Below the pieces are notes generated by a model. That model was not told the DNA's origin. It saw nothing but the letters and a program-made list of their open reading frames with translations, and made no database searches. Shown one piece after another: positions 34,601-47,457 of a stretch of 64,000 bases of DNA. Source of the stretch: Anopheles merus. Taxonomy: Eukaryota; Arthropoda; Insecta; Diptera; Culicidae. The position numbers and the translations under genes were made by a program. The DNA lies in assembly GCF_017562075.2 (NCBI RefSeq), contig NC_054082.1:36263442-36327441 (forward strand), in the 5' to 3' direction. Numbering within the stretch: the first letter of the stretch is position 1; each line of letters begins with the position of its first letter.

Positions 34601-35768
34601 CTCGGTTATATTTATTTCCTCGATTTTCCAGTACCTGTAACTGTTCCAGATTTGGATTAGGAATGATAGTTGACCCTGCTCAGGACCTGGCACCGATACA
34701 ATTCCAGTTCCAGTCTACAAACATATCCGGTAATAAATGAGCAGCGTAGGAATAGTGTAGGAAATTTAGTAGAATTTGCATAGTGATGGTCATACAAGTA
34801 GTCCAGCTGTAGACGCACAGGCTGCTGTTAAGACCAGACCATAACGATTCGATTTCGATCCATGTAGCCGTTGGATCTGTCCGATTGTTGAGTCGTGCCC
34901 GAACGACTCAACAGAAAGCCCGTCATGAGTTCAAGTACCGTCTAGATCGACGCTATGAAATGCATAGCTGTTAACCATATGGTTTATGGGTAAATTTATT
35001 AAATCCACTGATATCCCGCCAAGCCCGTGAAGCTGCAAAAGCAGGCGAAGATGGTTACTCTTAGCACACAAAGCACGTTAGGTCAAGAGAAAGAAAACAA
35101 AGTACTTTACTTCGTCGTGTGAAAATGTTTTCAAATTGTAAACGAAACTTTGGAGCACTTACTGTACGTTTGGCCTTTCCCAGTATCCTTGAACCGTAGA
35201 GTGTATGTATGTACCGACCGCACACGGTTAGTTGTAGTACGAATACGGCTTTTATTTTTTTTTATTTACAATCATGTTCGGAGTACGTTAAAACACATTC
35301 AAAAGATAATAGAATGACAAAAATGATAACACTGTTAAAACATCAACAACTAGGTAATTCGTTTGATTGTGGCTCGTTCGACGCGGATGGAAAAGTATTA
35401 GCATCCTGCCAACCAGTAGACCGTCGTTTGCTTGTATCTGTATGCGTGTGAGTGTGTGTGTGACTGTGAGTTCGAGCATTTCTTCCTTCTCTTCCTCCTG
35501 GCGCTGGACCTTACAGGTCTAGAATGAATCGTGCCAAACGGTTGGTGGGAGAGCAGAGGGCAGAGTCCTCCGCCGAGGAGATGGAGTAAGACGATGCCGA
35601 CCCGACGATCGCGCCGGGTCCGATCTTACGGTCTCCGCCGGCCGACCCGGAAGCTTCCCGGGCCCGGTGGTGGTGCGGAAGCCGCTGCTGATGTCGTCGG
35701 TGCTGATGATGGTGACGCCGCTGCAAGTGTACCCTCGGTAGCTGCTGCTGCTGCTGTTGCGGCTGTTG
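34601..35768. other. intergenic region with a divergent SINE-like stretch
   Basis: Spacer between the minisatellite and the 3' end of the stomatin-like gene. A stretch at about 34852-35060 resembles the SINE (separate entry). The rest presumably includes the 3' UTR of the minus-strand gene (roughly 35.2-35.77 kb): AAATAAAA on the minus strand near 35253-35260 could serve as its poly(A) signal, but it lies in T-rich DNA. Confidence 0.45.
34852..35060 (+). mobile_element. divergent SINE-like sequence
   Basis: TGTAGCCG, then GTCGTGCCCGAACGACTCAA and GCCCGTCATGAGTTCAAG, follow the same order as the tRNA-like head of the five SINE copies, with many changes. Later parts match only loosely and no duplication is found. 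It may be an old copy or a related family. Confidence 0.4.
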
Positions 35769-36165
35769 CTACTCAAACGACTGCTGCTGGCTCGGATCGC
35801 CGAGCGGTGACGAGGTGCTGGTCGTTGTGGACGGTGGTGCGGCCGGCGGAGCCATCGGTCGCACTGGGGCAGTGGTGCGCTGCACGCCCAGCGAGGAGGT
35901 AAAGTTCATCAGCGGTCCGATCAGTTCGATCGGCAGCGGAAACACGATCGTGGAGTTTTTCTCGCCCGCAATGCTGCTCAGCGTCTGCAGGTAGCGCAGC
36001 TGCAGCGCGGCCGGGCTTTCGCACATAATGTCGGACGCTTCCTTGAGGGCGCGGGACGATTTCATCTCACCCTCGGCCGCGATCACCTTGGCACGGGCTT
36101 CCCGGGCCGCCTCCGCCTCGGCTGCCATCGAGCGCTGCAGTGAGTCGGGCAGGGAAACGTCCTTA
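35769..36165 (-). CDS. stomatin-like gene, exon 4 (3' coding exon)
   Basis: Acceptor TTCACTCACAG; begins inside the Ile codon of VEI and runs KDVSLPDSLQRSMAAEAEAA to the TAG at 35769-35771. It includes the end of the SPFH domain and a low-complexity APPAAPPSTTTSTSS tail. Confidence 0.95.
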
Positions 36166-39100
36166 CTGTGAGTGAAGAACAGAGAGAGGGAGAAAGACAG
36201 AGAGATATCGTACGCATTGGGATCAATTTTTTGTCGTTCAATTTAGCCCACATCCTCACTTACATCTCAACACGCTCCACCTGTACGCCCCACGGATCGG
36301 TGGCCTCGTCCAGCGTCACCTGCATCGAGTGCGAGATCGCTTCCCGCTCCGTCAGCAGCTCGGACAGGTTGCGCGTACCGAGCACGTTGCGCAGCGTGGT
36401 GGCCGCCAGCAGGCGCGTCGAGTGGCTGTAGTTCGCGACCTGCACCACCGCGTTGAGCGGGTCGCGGATGCGATAGTACACGACGGCATCGACCGACACG
36501 GTGACGGAATCGCGCGTCAGCACCTCCTGCGGCGGCACATCGAATGACACGGTACGCAGGTCGACCTTGCAGTAGTTGTCAATGCAGGGCAGCACGAAGA
36601 ACACGCCGGGCCCGCGGGCCCCACCGGACCGCAATCGGCCGAGCCGAAAGATGACCGCCCGCTCGTACTCCTGCACCACCTTGAAGCAGAGGAACAGCGA
36701 GATCGGGAGGGTCAGCACCATCAGCACGATCGAGCACACGGTCGCCAGCACCTCCACGCATCCTATCGAATCGGCTTCGGCTGTTTTGAGGGGGTGCAAA
36801 AAGGCGGGTGAAAAAGGGAGGGGGGAGTTCAAAATTAGTATATTTTTTTTTGGAAATTCTTTACTAAACGTTATTTAAACTCAAACTTTCAAGCAAATAA
36901 TAACGGATAATTAAACCATGTGCACCAACACCAACAGAATGCACTCGCTTCAAGAACGCCTTTCATCGTGGGTGTTGGAAAACAATTCCAAACTCCATCA
37001 TTTCCCATCTACACCAGGGGTACACCACATCGTCAAGCGCACCAGCTGAACGGGAAAATTAATCAAAAAGCCACGCTTTCCCCCACCGAGTGAGACTAAT
37101 TGTCAAGGGGAACAGAGCCCGCCTGCTGTGGTTTGCGAGTGTTGCATCAGGTGTTGTTTGTCTGCACGACGCGGCTCTTTGTGAATTGTGAATGAATGGC
37201 ACACAGCCTACTGCCACCGTCAAGGGCGTCGTCTTGGGATGCACGAAAGCTGTATGCATCGTCTTTGTTTGTGCCGTTTGCCGTTTGTGATGGGATTGCG
37301 AGCGGCCAAAAGGGAAAATTCAAATCGAAAGAACTGCTGCCAGTGTATACGAAGGATATGTACATTTGCAGTAGAACCGTGTGTAAGTGTACGCCGTTTC
37401 CTAATGGGGACGGGTTTCTTCAGTGAAATGCTGAAGTGTTGAGTAACTTCTTTTGTTCAAGTGGAAACACTTTGCCTTTGCACCAAACACTTCATTGGAA
37501 ACTTTGCAAATCAAAACTATCTCCACCTGTGTGTACCATTCTTCCGCACAACACTCTCAATGATGACTCTTATCTATCTCCCCAGCTTAAACTTAAACTG
37601 ACGCACACACAAACAGGCACACAAACCCCATCCACAGCAACTTCATCAACCGAACCTAAAACACACAGGAGTGAAGAAACGCAACTTAACTTGCAGTATA
37701 TTACCGCCGGACGTTTTCCAAACCACCTTCATTCACGCTCATTCGATCGCATTCGGGACCGCGGGAGGCTGCCGGTGATTGAATAATAAAGTGAGCTGCG
37801 TTTGCGCTGGTGTTTGCGTTATGATGATGATGATGATGCTCTCTTCACAGCCCGTGTCGATCGTGTGTGCGTATGTTTTGATCGATGGCGCGCTTGGTTT
37901 GTGCATGAGCGCCAGCAACGTCGTTGAGCACTGCACAATGGGCAGTTTAGAACAAATTTCGGGATAAAATTATTTTTGCAGAAATTGTTTGTTTTTATCG
38001 TTTGTAGTAAAGAGTTATGATAGTAAATAACATTTATATGTAGTTCGCATCCATACCACCAGGTGGCGCTACATAAAATAGTGTTTTAAGGGACCTTTGC
38101 TTAATTTTATTAATTTTGTGTGTTTTTTTTCTTGTATTTGTTGTTTCTAATAGTATAAACCATATTAAAATAAACTGTAATGTTTTATAATAAATGAGCA
38201 AAACATAATAATTTTGAATAAGATAATATTTTCTGTTTTGTATAGAACAATTGTAGCTAATTTTCATCACTTTTACTCACAGGTAGTACAAATATTAAAA
38301 TTTTACATACACAACTTAGGTGGATGCTATTACAAGCTTCTGACGTCTTGTTCACATTTCTAGAGACATGAATAAAGGCATTTAAATAATTCGGTAGAGC
38401 AGGTACATTGAAATAAAGTAGTTCCCAAATTCGTCATGAAAAGCAGCTCATATTGTTAGTCTTTGAATATTCATCCTATACTTTTCCAAGTCCTGTACTG
38501 CCTTCAGAAGGGGTAATAAAACTAAACATTGTATGTTCTTGGTTTTACAACTATCCGAAAAAATCAGAGTTCAACGATAGCTACAAACAAAGTATTTACT
38601 TCATTAGTAAAGTTAAACTCTGTCTTTGTTTTAGTGCGTGTAGCTACTGATATTGAATTGGTTAACGAATCAGAGGAATACAGCTCATTATACAAAATGT
38701 CCTTCTGGATGCATTTTCTTTCTTGCAAAATATTCTTTGTAGCATACTCCCCTATATCCTTATATTTAGTTTGTCATGACTTTTGGGAGTTTCTTCTCCC
38801 AAAGCGCCAATAGATGCTGGTGCATTCATAACGTTTTCCTGTTATTCGTATAATTTCAGAATTATTTTCCTTACATCCGTTTATAATCTGGAGTAGGACC
38901 AAAAGTTATTTGATTCTAATTTGCTTCATTATATTTAATAATAAAGTTAGGTTAGAATAGAAATTTACATATTAGATAAGTACATGAGCTGAAACTAAGA
39001 TACACAGCTTCGTAATGGAAATTAAAATCACGTAGAATATAGTTTTGTAGAATACACTAAATACGCTACACTAGGCTCCTATGGAGCCGCCTAGTTGCGC

Positions 39101-39857
39101 ATGTGTCTGTTTTTAGAAAAAGTTGATGTGATAAAACTTCAATAAAATTCGCGTTCGCAGACTTTCGCAGAATATTTCTTCACAGATTGATAGTATATAT
39201 ATTACACTATTATGTGACATATATGAGACAACGCCACTCTACGCCACTTCAATAATGGCATCATGTCAAAAATAAAAATGATGAAATTTTTTAGGAAGTT
39301 TCTTCAGTTATTATCGTTTATTTTTGCATAAAATTAACCTAACTCAAAATCTTTAATGTATTTTTAAAGCTGACTAAATATCCTTTTTAAAATATCTAAA
39401 CTTATCAAAATCAGTTTATATTTGAAAAATTTACAAAGGTTCAAAATTTTCCAATAAAAGTGAAAAATTTTCTGCGTTTTTTTAACAAATCTCGACTTTG
39501 AAAGGTCTTTCTAGAGAACCAGAAAAGATAAAGAGCTCATATTTGGTATTTTTCTTAGTTTAACCCTTAGTATTAAAACCTATTATTTGGAATTGCGCTA
39601 TTACAAAGTTGATTTTTTGAATTTCATCCCGGCAAATGCCCATTGTGCACTGCCGCGACTGCTCGACGCACAGCGCAACACGAAACACTCCTACCAAGCA
39701 GACGCCCGGCTCCAGTGTGGGTGGTTAGTGGATAGGCCAATTAGCACGAATCGTTTCGAAAAAGTGCAAAAGGCCGAGAGTGGGGTCTGGAGAGCTACTT
39801 TCCCTTGGTTGTACGTTTGGGAATGGTTTGTTTATGGTTTTCGCCGACTAATGCGTC

Positions 39858-39891
<34 letters not shown>

Positions 39892-42800
39892 CGGTGTTCG
39901 GTGTTTCGGGGGAGTTTTTGGTGGACGGTTGGTTTTTGGTGGACGGTTGGCCGTCGAGTTTGGCTTCCTCTTCGCTCCAGCGATCGTGTGCGCGAGAAGG
40001 AAGGTATTTTTTTTTGAGGGGGCCTAATGCTTTACACGATGTACAACACTGACTAATTGGCCGTTGCGTGTAGTTCTCGTGTCTTGCGCGTACACGAACG
40101 GCTGTAGTCGAGAGTTTGGATTTAAGACAACGGGTTAAGCGAACTATATCTTTATCCTACGGACACGGTGGTTTTACACGCAAGCGTGGAGCACATGCGG
40201 CCTATCTGCTTTTGGCTATTCCACCACTAACTCTCCCACAGCTCTGTTTTTTTTTTGAGCACATTTATCTTCAATCGATCGTTATAAATTATCTTGTTTA
40301 TGGTGCGCCCAATCTTTCCCAAGTGGTTGATGCGCTTCACGCGCCGCTCTGTTCAATCTCGAGTACATCTCGAGAGGAAGTAAGCTTGGCCGCCTTTTGC
40401 GCCCGATTACGCAGCACCATAATTAATTGGTGAACCATCAGTATTGGAGCACCGACGTGTGAGAACCGTAATTGGATATTAATTAATCGCACACCGGAAC
40501 ACAAACCAGACACAAACACACACACATAAAACCCGGAGCATCAAACCGTGTGATTACTTGCTTATTTTGCAACGCGTTTTCATTCGAACTTTTCGCTGCT
40601 TCGACCTTTTCCGTGCCCAAAATTGCGGAACACAACGAGTTACTCCGTGTTTTTTTTAAATCACTTAAGCTTGCGGTTCACGTTCTAATCACGAGTTTTT
40701 ACGAGGAAAATCAAAGGCAAAACGTTAAGGCCCCGGCAGCACTCGGACAGCACTGACACTTACGACGACCAGCAGCAGACTAACAACGCTCTCCACCTTT
40801 CGCGAGAAGATCATCACACTAGACGACCACGTCTGTTGGCAAGGGCGCACGAACGGGCACCGAAAGCCGAGAAAACGGCCGGCGCACGCCTGCTTGATCG
40901 TGCCGCACCAGGCGTCTCCATCTAGTTTCAGCAAACTGATGCGACAGTGTGTACGTTTTTTTTTTCTCTGCCCAACACACCCATTATACCTCAATAACAA
41001 CAGCAAAAAAGCCTACCCAACGATACGTACGAACGTCAACGTAGCACTCGCAGCCACCGGACTCGGTACTGAGACAGTCGGTGTCCATAGCGAATTGAAC
41101 GGCGAAGCAAGAGGGTCACGATTTTCACGCCGCTCCCGCTACGGTCGGTCGGCTGTCACGATGGTGTCCTCGTTCCATGGTGCGCGCAAAGGGTCGGCGA
41201 GCATAATTTATTTCCCGACAATGTCTTCCTCCATCAAACACGCGCGTAAATGGCACTCGAGGGAGGTAAGGGCGAAGAAGAAAAGCACGCACACACACAC
41301 TAAGCACAAGGATGGGTGGTGATCGATGTTTGGTCGCGTGTTATACAAAAGTGACACTTTTCACACGGTCCCGAGACAGGCCAGAAAACGGTGGGCCACC
41401 CCTCTCGCTGGCAAGCGTGCGACCGGGCACAATGTAGTAGCAGCTCTAGCCGTAGCGTAGCACGCGTACCGCGTACACACCCACGATGGGCACCACCCGG
41501 TGTAGTAATTCGGATCGAACTGCTGCAAAACCGCACCGCAAACCAGCGGCAGCCAGAGATTCTCCATCTTCGCGCGGCAAAGGAAGGGCAATGGATGAGT
41601 GCTCTTTCCTGGGAATGAGTTTAGATGTGTAAAGGAGCAAAAAAAACACACCACTACCACTACGAACTTTTTTTTTCAAACTGCAAGATGGAAAGGAAAG
41701 GTGCGAAGGGAGCAAGTAATGATCTTCGACCGATAAAAAAACACGGAAAAGCTGCTCACACGAAATCGCTCCATGTTGTACGGAGCGAGAGAGGGAATTG
41801 GATGGGAAACGGGAGGATCGGAACGACATCAAATTCGTTACGCGAGTGACCATGAGTGTAAATCGAGTTCGAACGTTGCTCGCTCGGTAAATCCTGACCG
41901 ATCTTTCCCCTCTTCTCGGTATTTAGATTTTGCTCGAATCGAATCGTACATAGATTCCCTGTCTGTGCCCTCTTTTTTTCTAGTAGCATTTTACATTTAC
42001 AACCAAAACGATGCAAACGTACAGCAAATGTTCGGTTTGGGTTGTTTGACCCCTGTGTTTGTGGGGTGGTATCATTTGGCACGGAATTTCGGTCGTATGC
42101 TTCCACAAAGTGACATTGCAATCTATCGTTGTCAGTGCAGGGCATTGAAGGACGTTGCTTTTCTTTGGGGTGGTAGATTGTTTAGCAAACGTTCAGAAAA
42201 CATTGCACAGTATCTTTAAGCGTTTTTTTTATGCTCGAATTATGATTGTGTTAATATTTATATTTTTTATCATAATTCAATTCATCAATGTGGTATGGAA
42301 AATATACAATAAAATATAATTGATACAAGTTTAATAAAAAAATAAATATAAGTAAATGAATTTATGGGTGCGTTGTATTTAACGGCTAAGCCGCGGGTTG
42401 TTAAATGCAATTTTATTTAGTATTTGTTTAAAGAAAAATAAGGGTAAACAATAAGATTTTGTGTGAATTTAATCTTGTATAAGGCGTCGGGGACAGTTTT
42501 ATTTTTTGAAATGTTATTTACGTCTTTCAATACTGTGAGAAAGATATAAAACAAAACAAAAAAATGCACAACCAAAATGCCGGGATATGGAGAATATTTT
42601 AAATATGTTGTTGGAAATTGAATTTAATGAGCTGTAGTTAGTTTAGTTTAGAATTATTTCATACATTTATTTAAATTGCATGCCTTTCGAGAATTATTTC
42701 AAATGGTGAATTATTTCAACTTAACAAGATCAATTACCGATTAGAACTGGAGAATGAACTCTTAGGATTGGGAATGAATTTAAAAGAAATGAAGAAACAA

Positions 42801-45800
42801 ATGAACTATCTGTAATGAAATGACAAGTAAATCAACAGTAGAAAATTGATTGGCGCAAAGGATACAACGGCTTTTCTCAACACTCTTCGCTTTTCGGCAA
42901 TTCGTATATCACAACCAGCACTTTAGTGATAATTGATCACATGTGTGTTTTTATGTTATTTTGACGAATTTTAAACTCATTGTTTTACAGGGCTAAATAT
43001 CGAGTGGACGAGTGACGCGGACGAATGGCAGTGAAAAGAACACGACTTTTGCGACATTTCTTGTAATTTTTCCTATTAATTCTAAAACATCCCGATTGCT
43101 TCTAAACTACCACTAAAACTATCACGTTTAAACTTACATATAATGTTATTAAAGTTGTTGAAGATAAATTGGAAACAAAAATTTATGCAGCACTTTAGTT
43201 TTGAAAAAGGGAATTAAAAGTCCAGTTTATGATGTAACAATTAGGAAAATATAAGTGGTTCCTATTGATTGTCGTTATTGTCGGGTTAAACGTGATTTTT
43301 TGGCTGTTTCCCAGAGAGTTTTTTGATAACTTCCTTTTTTACATTCATTCCACCATTCGATTATGGAACCACAAATCCGTGTGAAACTTTGTAAAAGCAG
43401 TTTTATATTAAATAAATTCAGAAGAAGAAATTGCGTTTAAATTTCACGGAATCTTTGCGTAAGAATTCGATTCGGTCACGAGGTGAAACCTATGACAAAA
43501 TATCAATATGCTTAAATTCCTAAAAAAAAAAAACAGTTCGAGATGTTTTTTAAGCTCTCGTTGTTACTTTACCGTAATAGCAGCTGTAATCTGTGATGAT
43601 AGCAAAATAAAATAGGCGCTGATTGATAAACACAGCTCTCAAATCTGTATCTGTATCCCATTGTCTTTGCTGACCAACGCTTTAACCCTCTCCACTCTCT
43701 AATTTATCTTATCTTGAACCTGAACCCCCCCCCACCCCCTATTAAGCATTAAATTTGACGGGGTTATGTATGTGTAAACCCGCCCAATTTGTGCGATGTG
43801 GAGCAACAATATTTAAGCGAATAACGCCGTAAAATTAGGGCGCCTTGAAGGCGCTAATCCACCCAAACAGTCCATCTATTTGTCAAACCAAAGCCGAATA
43901 TAAAGGAGTGTTTAAGAGCGAACAAACGCATCGTTATCGTACAAACTCGGTACATAAACAAACTGGTCTAGGCAGTAAAAATGAATCAGTTAAAACTCAT
44001 TTCCCTTATCTATCTGGCTAGCTTGACGGCACGGGATCTAAATCTCTGCCCAGGCGGCCGCCGCATGCATGCCGTCTATTGAAAGCAATCCATCTTGAGC
44101 CGCACAGAACGAGCAACATTCTTGAGCCATGTACTTGGGCACTACCGTGGCGTGGGGTTTGCAAACGACATCATCCCTTCTTCCGCAGCCCACGTTTAGT
44201 CTGTGTGTTCTTTTGATTTCACATTCCGTCCAAAAGCATTAATGATGTCCCTTGCTGTGTGTGTGTGTGCGAGGGAGGGAAAACCGTGCACAATAAAAAA
44301 CCTCACAATGAGACCGCAACAACGTGTAGCGCGCCGGAGACACTCTGTGATGTCGTATCCAATTTCCACAGCACTATTACTGATGAATAGAAGTAGAGTA
44401 GCAAGAAAAAAACAAACTGTGACAAAAATGCTGCGTCGAGGGGCGGCGATTAATGGTAATAAAACTAAACGATCATCCTGTTCCGTGTGCATAAGACGAT
44501 GAAGCTAGCAAATCGGATCTTAACAATTGGTAATGCTAGCAGCACATTAAAGAGCGGACTAGAAGAACACTAAACGGATGAATTTTCCCCTTTAAATTTG
44601 ATGACTCGTTCGGTTTAGTAAGGTGGCTTTAATTTGGACAGGGGAATAAATCCATCGCGATGCAGTGTGATCTGTCTCGGTATGCCTAATTTACAGTCTC
44701 CGTTCGGGTAGCGCCGTCCCTTAATTGATTGTAAACACATTCAAGCGACCAAGGGTTTGATTGAAAAACCTTCCCCATGCTTGAAATTGGATTTTGTGTT
44801 ACAAACTTAAGGGGCCATTTCGGAAGTTGTTTATTGATAAAGAACTTTACATCTCATCAGCGAGCGAGCAAGGGAATGCCGCCCCGAAAACAAACAGGAA
44901 CATAAATGCAGCGTCCTACACACGCTCATGTCACGTCTTAATCTCTGCTGATGTGACATTCTTAAACCAAGCCCACGACAACACAGGAACACAAATACAG
45001 AAGAAAAAAACTACGATCTATCGCTCTATTTCGCTTCCATTCTCTGGCTGATAAGCACAGTTTATTTGGCGAATTAAGTTCGAGCCAGTCGTTCGGCTTG
45101 GTTTGGCTTGTTTCCGGGTGTCCATTTTTGGTGCTTTGTGTGCCGACCAGACAGGTCTTGGGCCACCAGTGGGTAAGCATGCGAAAAACCCACGATCGTG
45201 ATAAAAACCCGGCGACGACGACGACGACGATAGTCTTTCCACAGTCTGATGAGCTTCAGCACGGGCGGAGGTTTCTTTTTTTTGGATTGTTGGTTTTGCC
45301 GAGGAGTGAGTTTAGCCAAGATGCTACCCCGGAAGATTGCGCTTTGATGACAGCCTGGCGACCAAACCCGTCGTCGTCGTCGTCGTCTGGTGTGGTGTGT
45401 ATTCTGCCACTCTTTTCCTTTCACCGACCGTGCAAAAGTGGACCAAACCAAAGCGTAAGAGAGTAAGAAACCGTTCTGGTTGGTTTGTGGAAATGTCAAA
45501 AAGTCAATTCGCTGCGCTGCGTGCAAAATGCAACAACATGATCATCGGCCGACGACTGTTTCGGATCACGATCGGACAGGAAGGGACGGTGTCCTCCGGT
45601 GAAAGGGTGTTAATTATATTTATAAATCGTGGACTAAATGAGCCACTGTAAGTTGGTAGGGTGGGCGTACGGGAGCGTGAAGCATCGCACCGGGCGGTGG
45701 CATGTGTGCATTCCGACCCGTTCCAACACGTTGTCCAAATATTGACGCGACGTGCGTTAAAGGTGCACCATCAGCCCCACCACGTCACTGTTGGGGTGGT

Positions 45801-47424
45801 TTGATCTTTCCCAGATTAGTTAGCCTGGCTGGCGTGGGGTTTATTACATTGATCTCGACTGCCCGATACAAATGACGGGGAAGTGGCTTCGGCGAAGCAG
45901 TGAGGAATGTAATCGGAACCAAGCTAATCCCTGTCTTGAGCCGAAGATGTGTGTCATGAAGAGCGAGCTCGAGATTGGGTGAGATTAAGCGGGATCAGTT
46001 CGCAACACACGCATGGGAGCTTACTTTATTAATACAATGAAGTTATTTGGACCAGTCAGTGGGACACTCCGCCCTTCAACCCCATTAGCCGAGCATTTCT
46101 ATGCCTCACCTTCCACGGCACATGGTGCACACAAACATTGTTTACTTTAAAACCCATTTCAAAGCCACAAACAAATTCCATACAGCCACACTTTCGCCTA
46201 AAAAGTTTCGCCTAATTGCATAAACAATCCATCAAACACCTATAGGGTTTCGACCTTCACGGTGCGTTCGATTTTAGTAAGACAATAAATAATTTACTAT
46301 CAATCAAACGACGCGCCACCTACGCGGTTTGTTTAGATTTAGGCTCGGGAGAGGGTTTTTGGGACTTGGCGGCAAAGAAAATTGAGAAAGCAACAATAAA
46401 CAACGAATCGAATCGAAAATCGATAAACAATGCATTCTCCATTCTCGATAGTGGTTGCAAAGCATACAAAAAAAATGCTCCCCTTCCCATGAATAAGATA
46501 ATCGCTACCCTGTTGCTAGCGGGCGAAACTGATGCGTGCTAATTTCTTATTCCTTTTGCGAAGCGCTTACGGCGTTTTAAAACGAACCCCTCCCCACCGT
46601 TCTCTCGCAGAACTACAGAAAGAATTTTCAAACCGGGATTAACGGAACGTGACCCGAAGCATAAACTGTCGAATGAACGGCGATCGTGTCAGCGGACGGC
46701 CGGGCGTGGGACGGTTCAAATCTGCTCGACCATCAAATCGCCATTTACGAAAGACGAAACACACGTAGCGGCACAGCATCATTCCCGGGGCGGACCCCGG
46801 TGGGACAGATGTACATCATCGTCGAACGGTGTGTGCGTGCCTGGCCAGTTTGTGCCACGATCCCTCACGTTTGACACGTTTGCAAGTGATTGGAAAAGGC
46901 AATGTGTGAGGTTGTTGCTTTTTTTTTCGTTTCAAACTGGACCGGCTTGCGACGAATGATCCCTTCATTTCACCCCAAACGGCGTTCCCAATCAGGTGGC
47001 GTCGGCAACGTTTTGTCTTGCACCGGTCGCTTTTTACTTTGAAGCAATGTTGCTTGCCTCCAATCGGCGTTTCGGCGTGGAGCACACCATTTTCACAGCT
47101 CACTTCGATCGTTTTCCTTTGCCCGCATGGTCGGTCGGTTATGCGGTGAAAACTTTGTTCGCAAATGGTTGCGCGAACGGTTGCGTATAGTCGGAGGGCC
47201 ATGTCCCGCCTTTGACATGCCGTTTGGCCGATCGTGCTCAACAAGTGGTGGTACGCGGCTCGACGCACCCATCCCCACACAAGCGCCACGACAGTGGGTC
47301 ATTAAGCGAAGATGATAAATGAGCACACCGAGCAGAACGAGTGGGTCGTTGCAGGCGATTTGGTGGAAGTGGTGGCATTGGAGTTTGTATCGGGCGCCTT
47401 TGTGCCGTTATGGGGCGACACACA

Positions 47425-47457
<33 letters not shown>

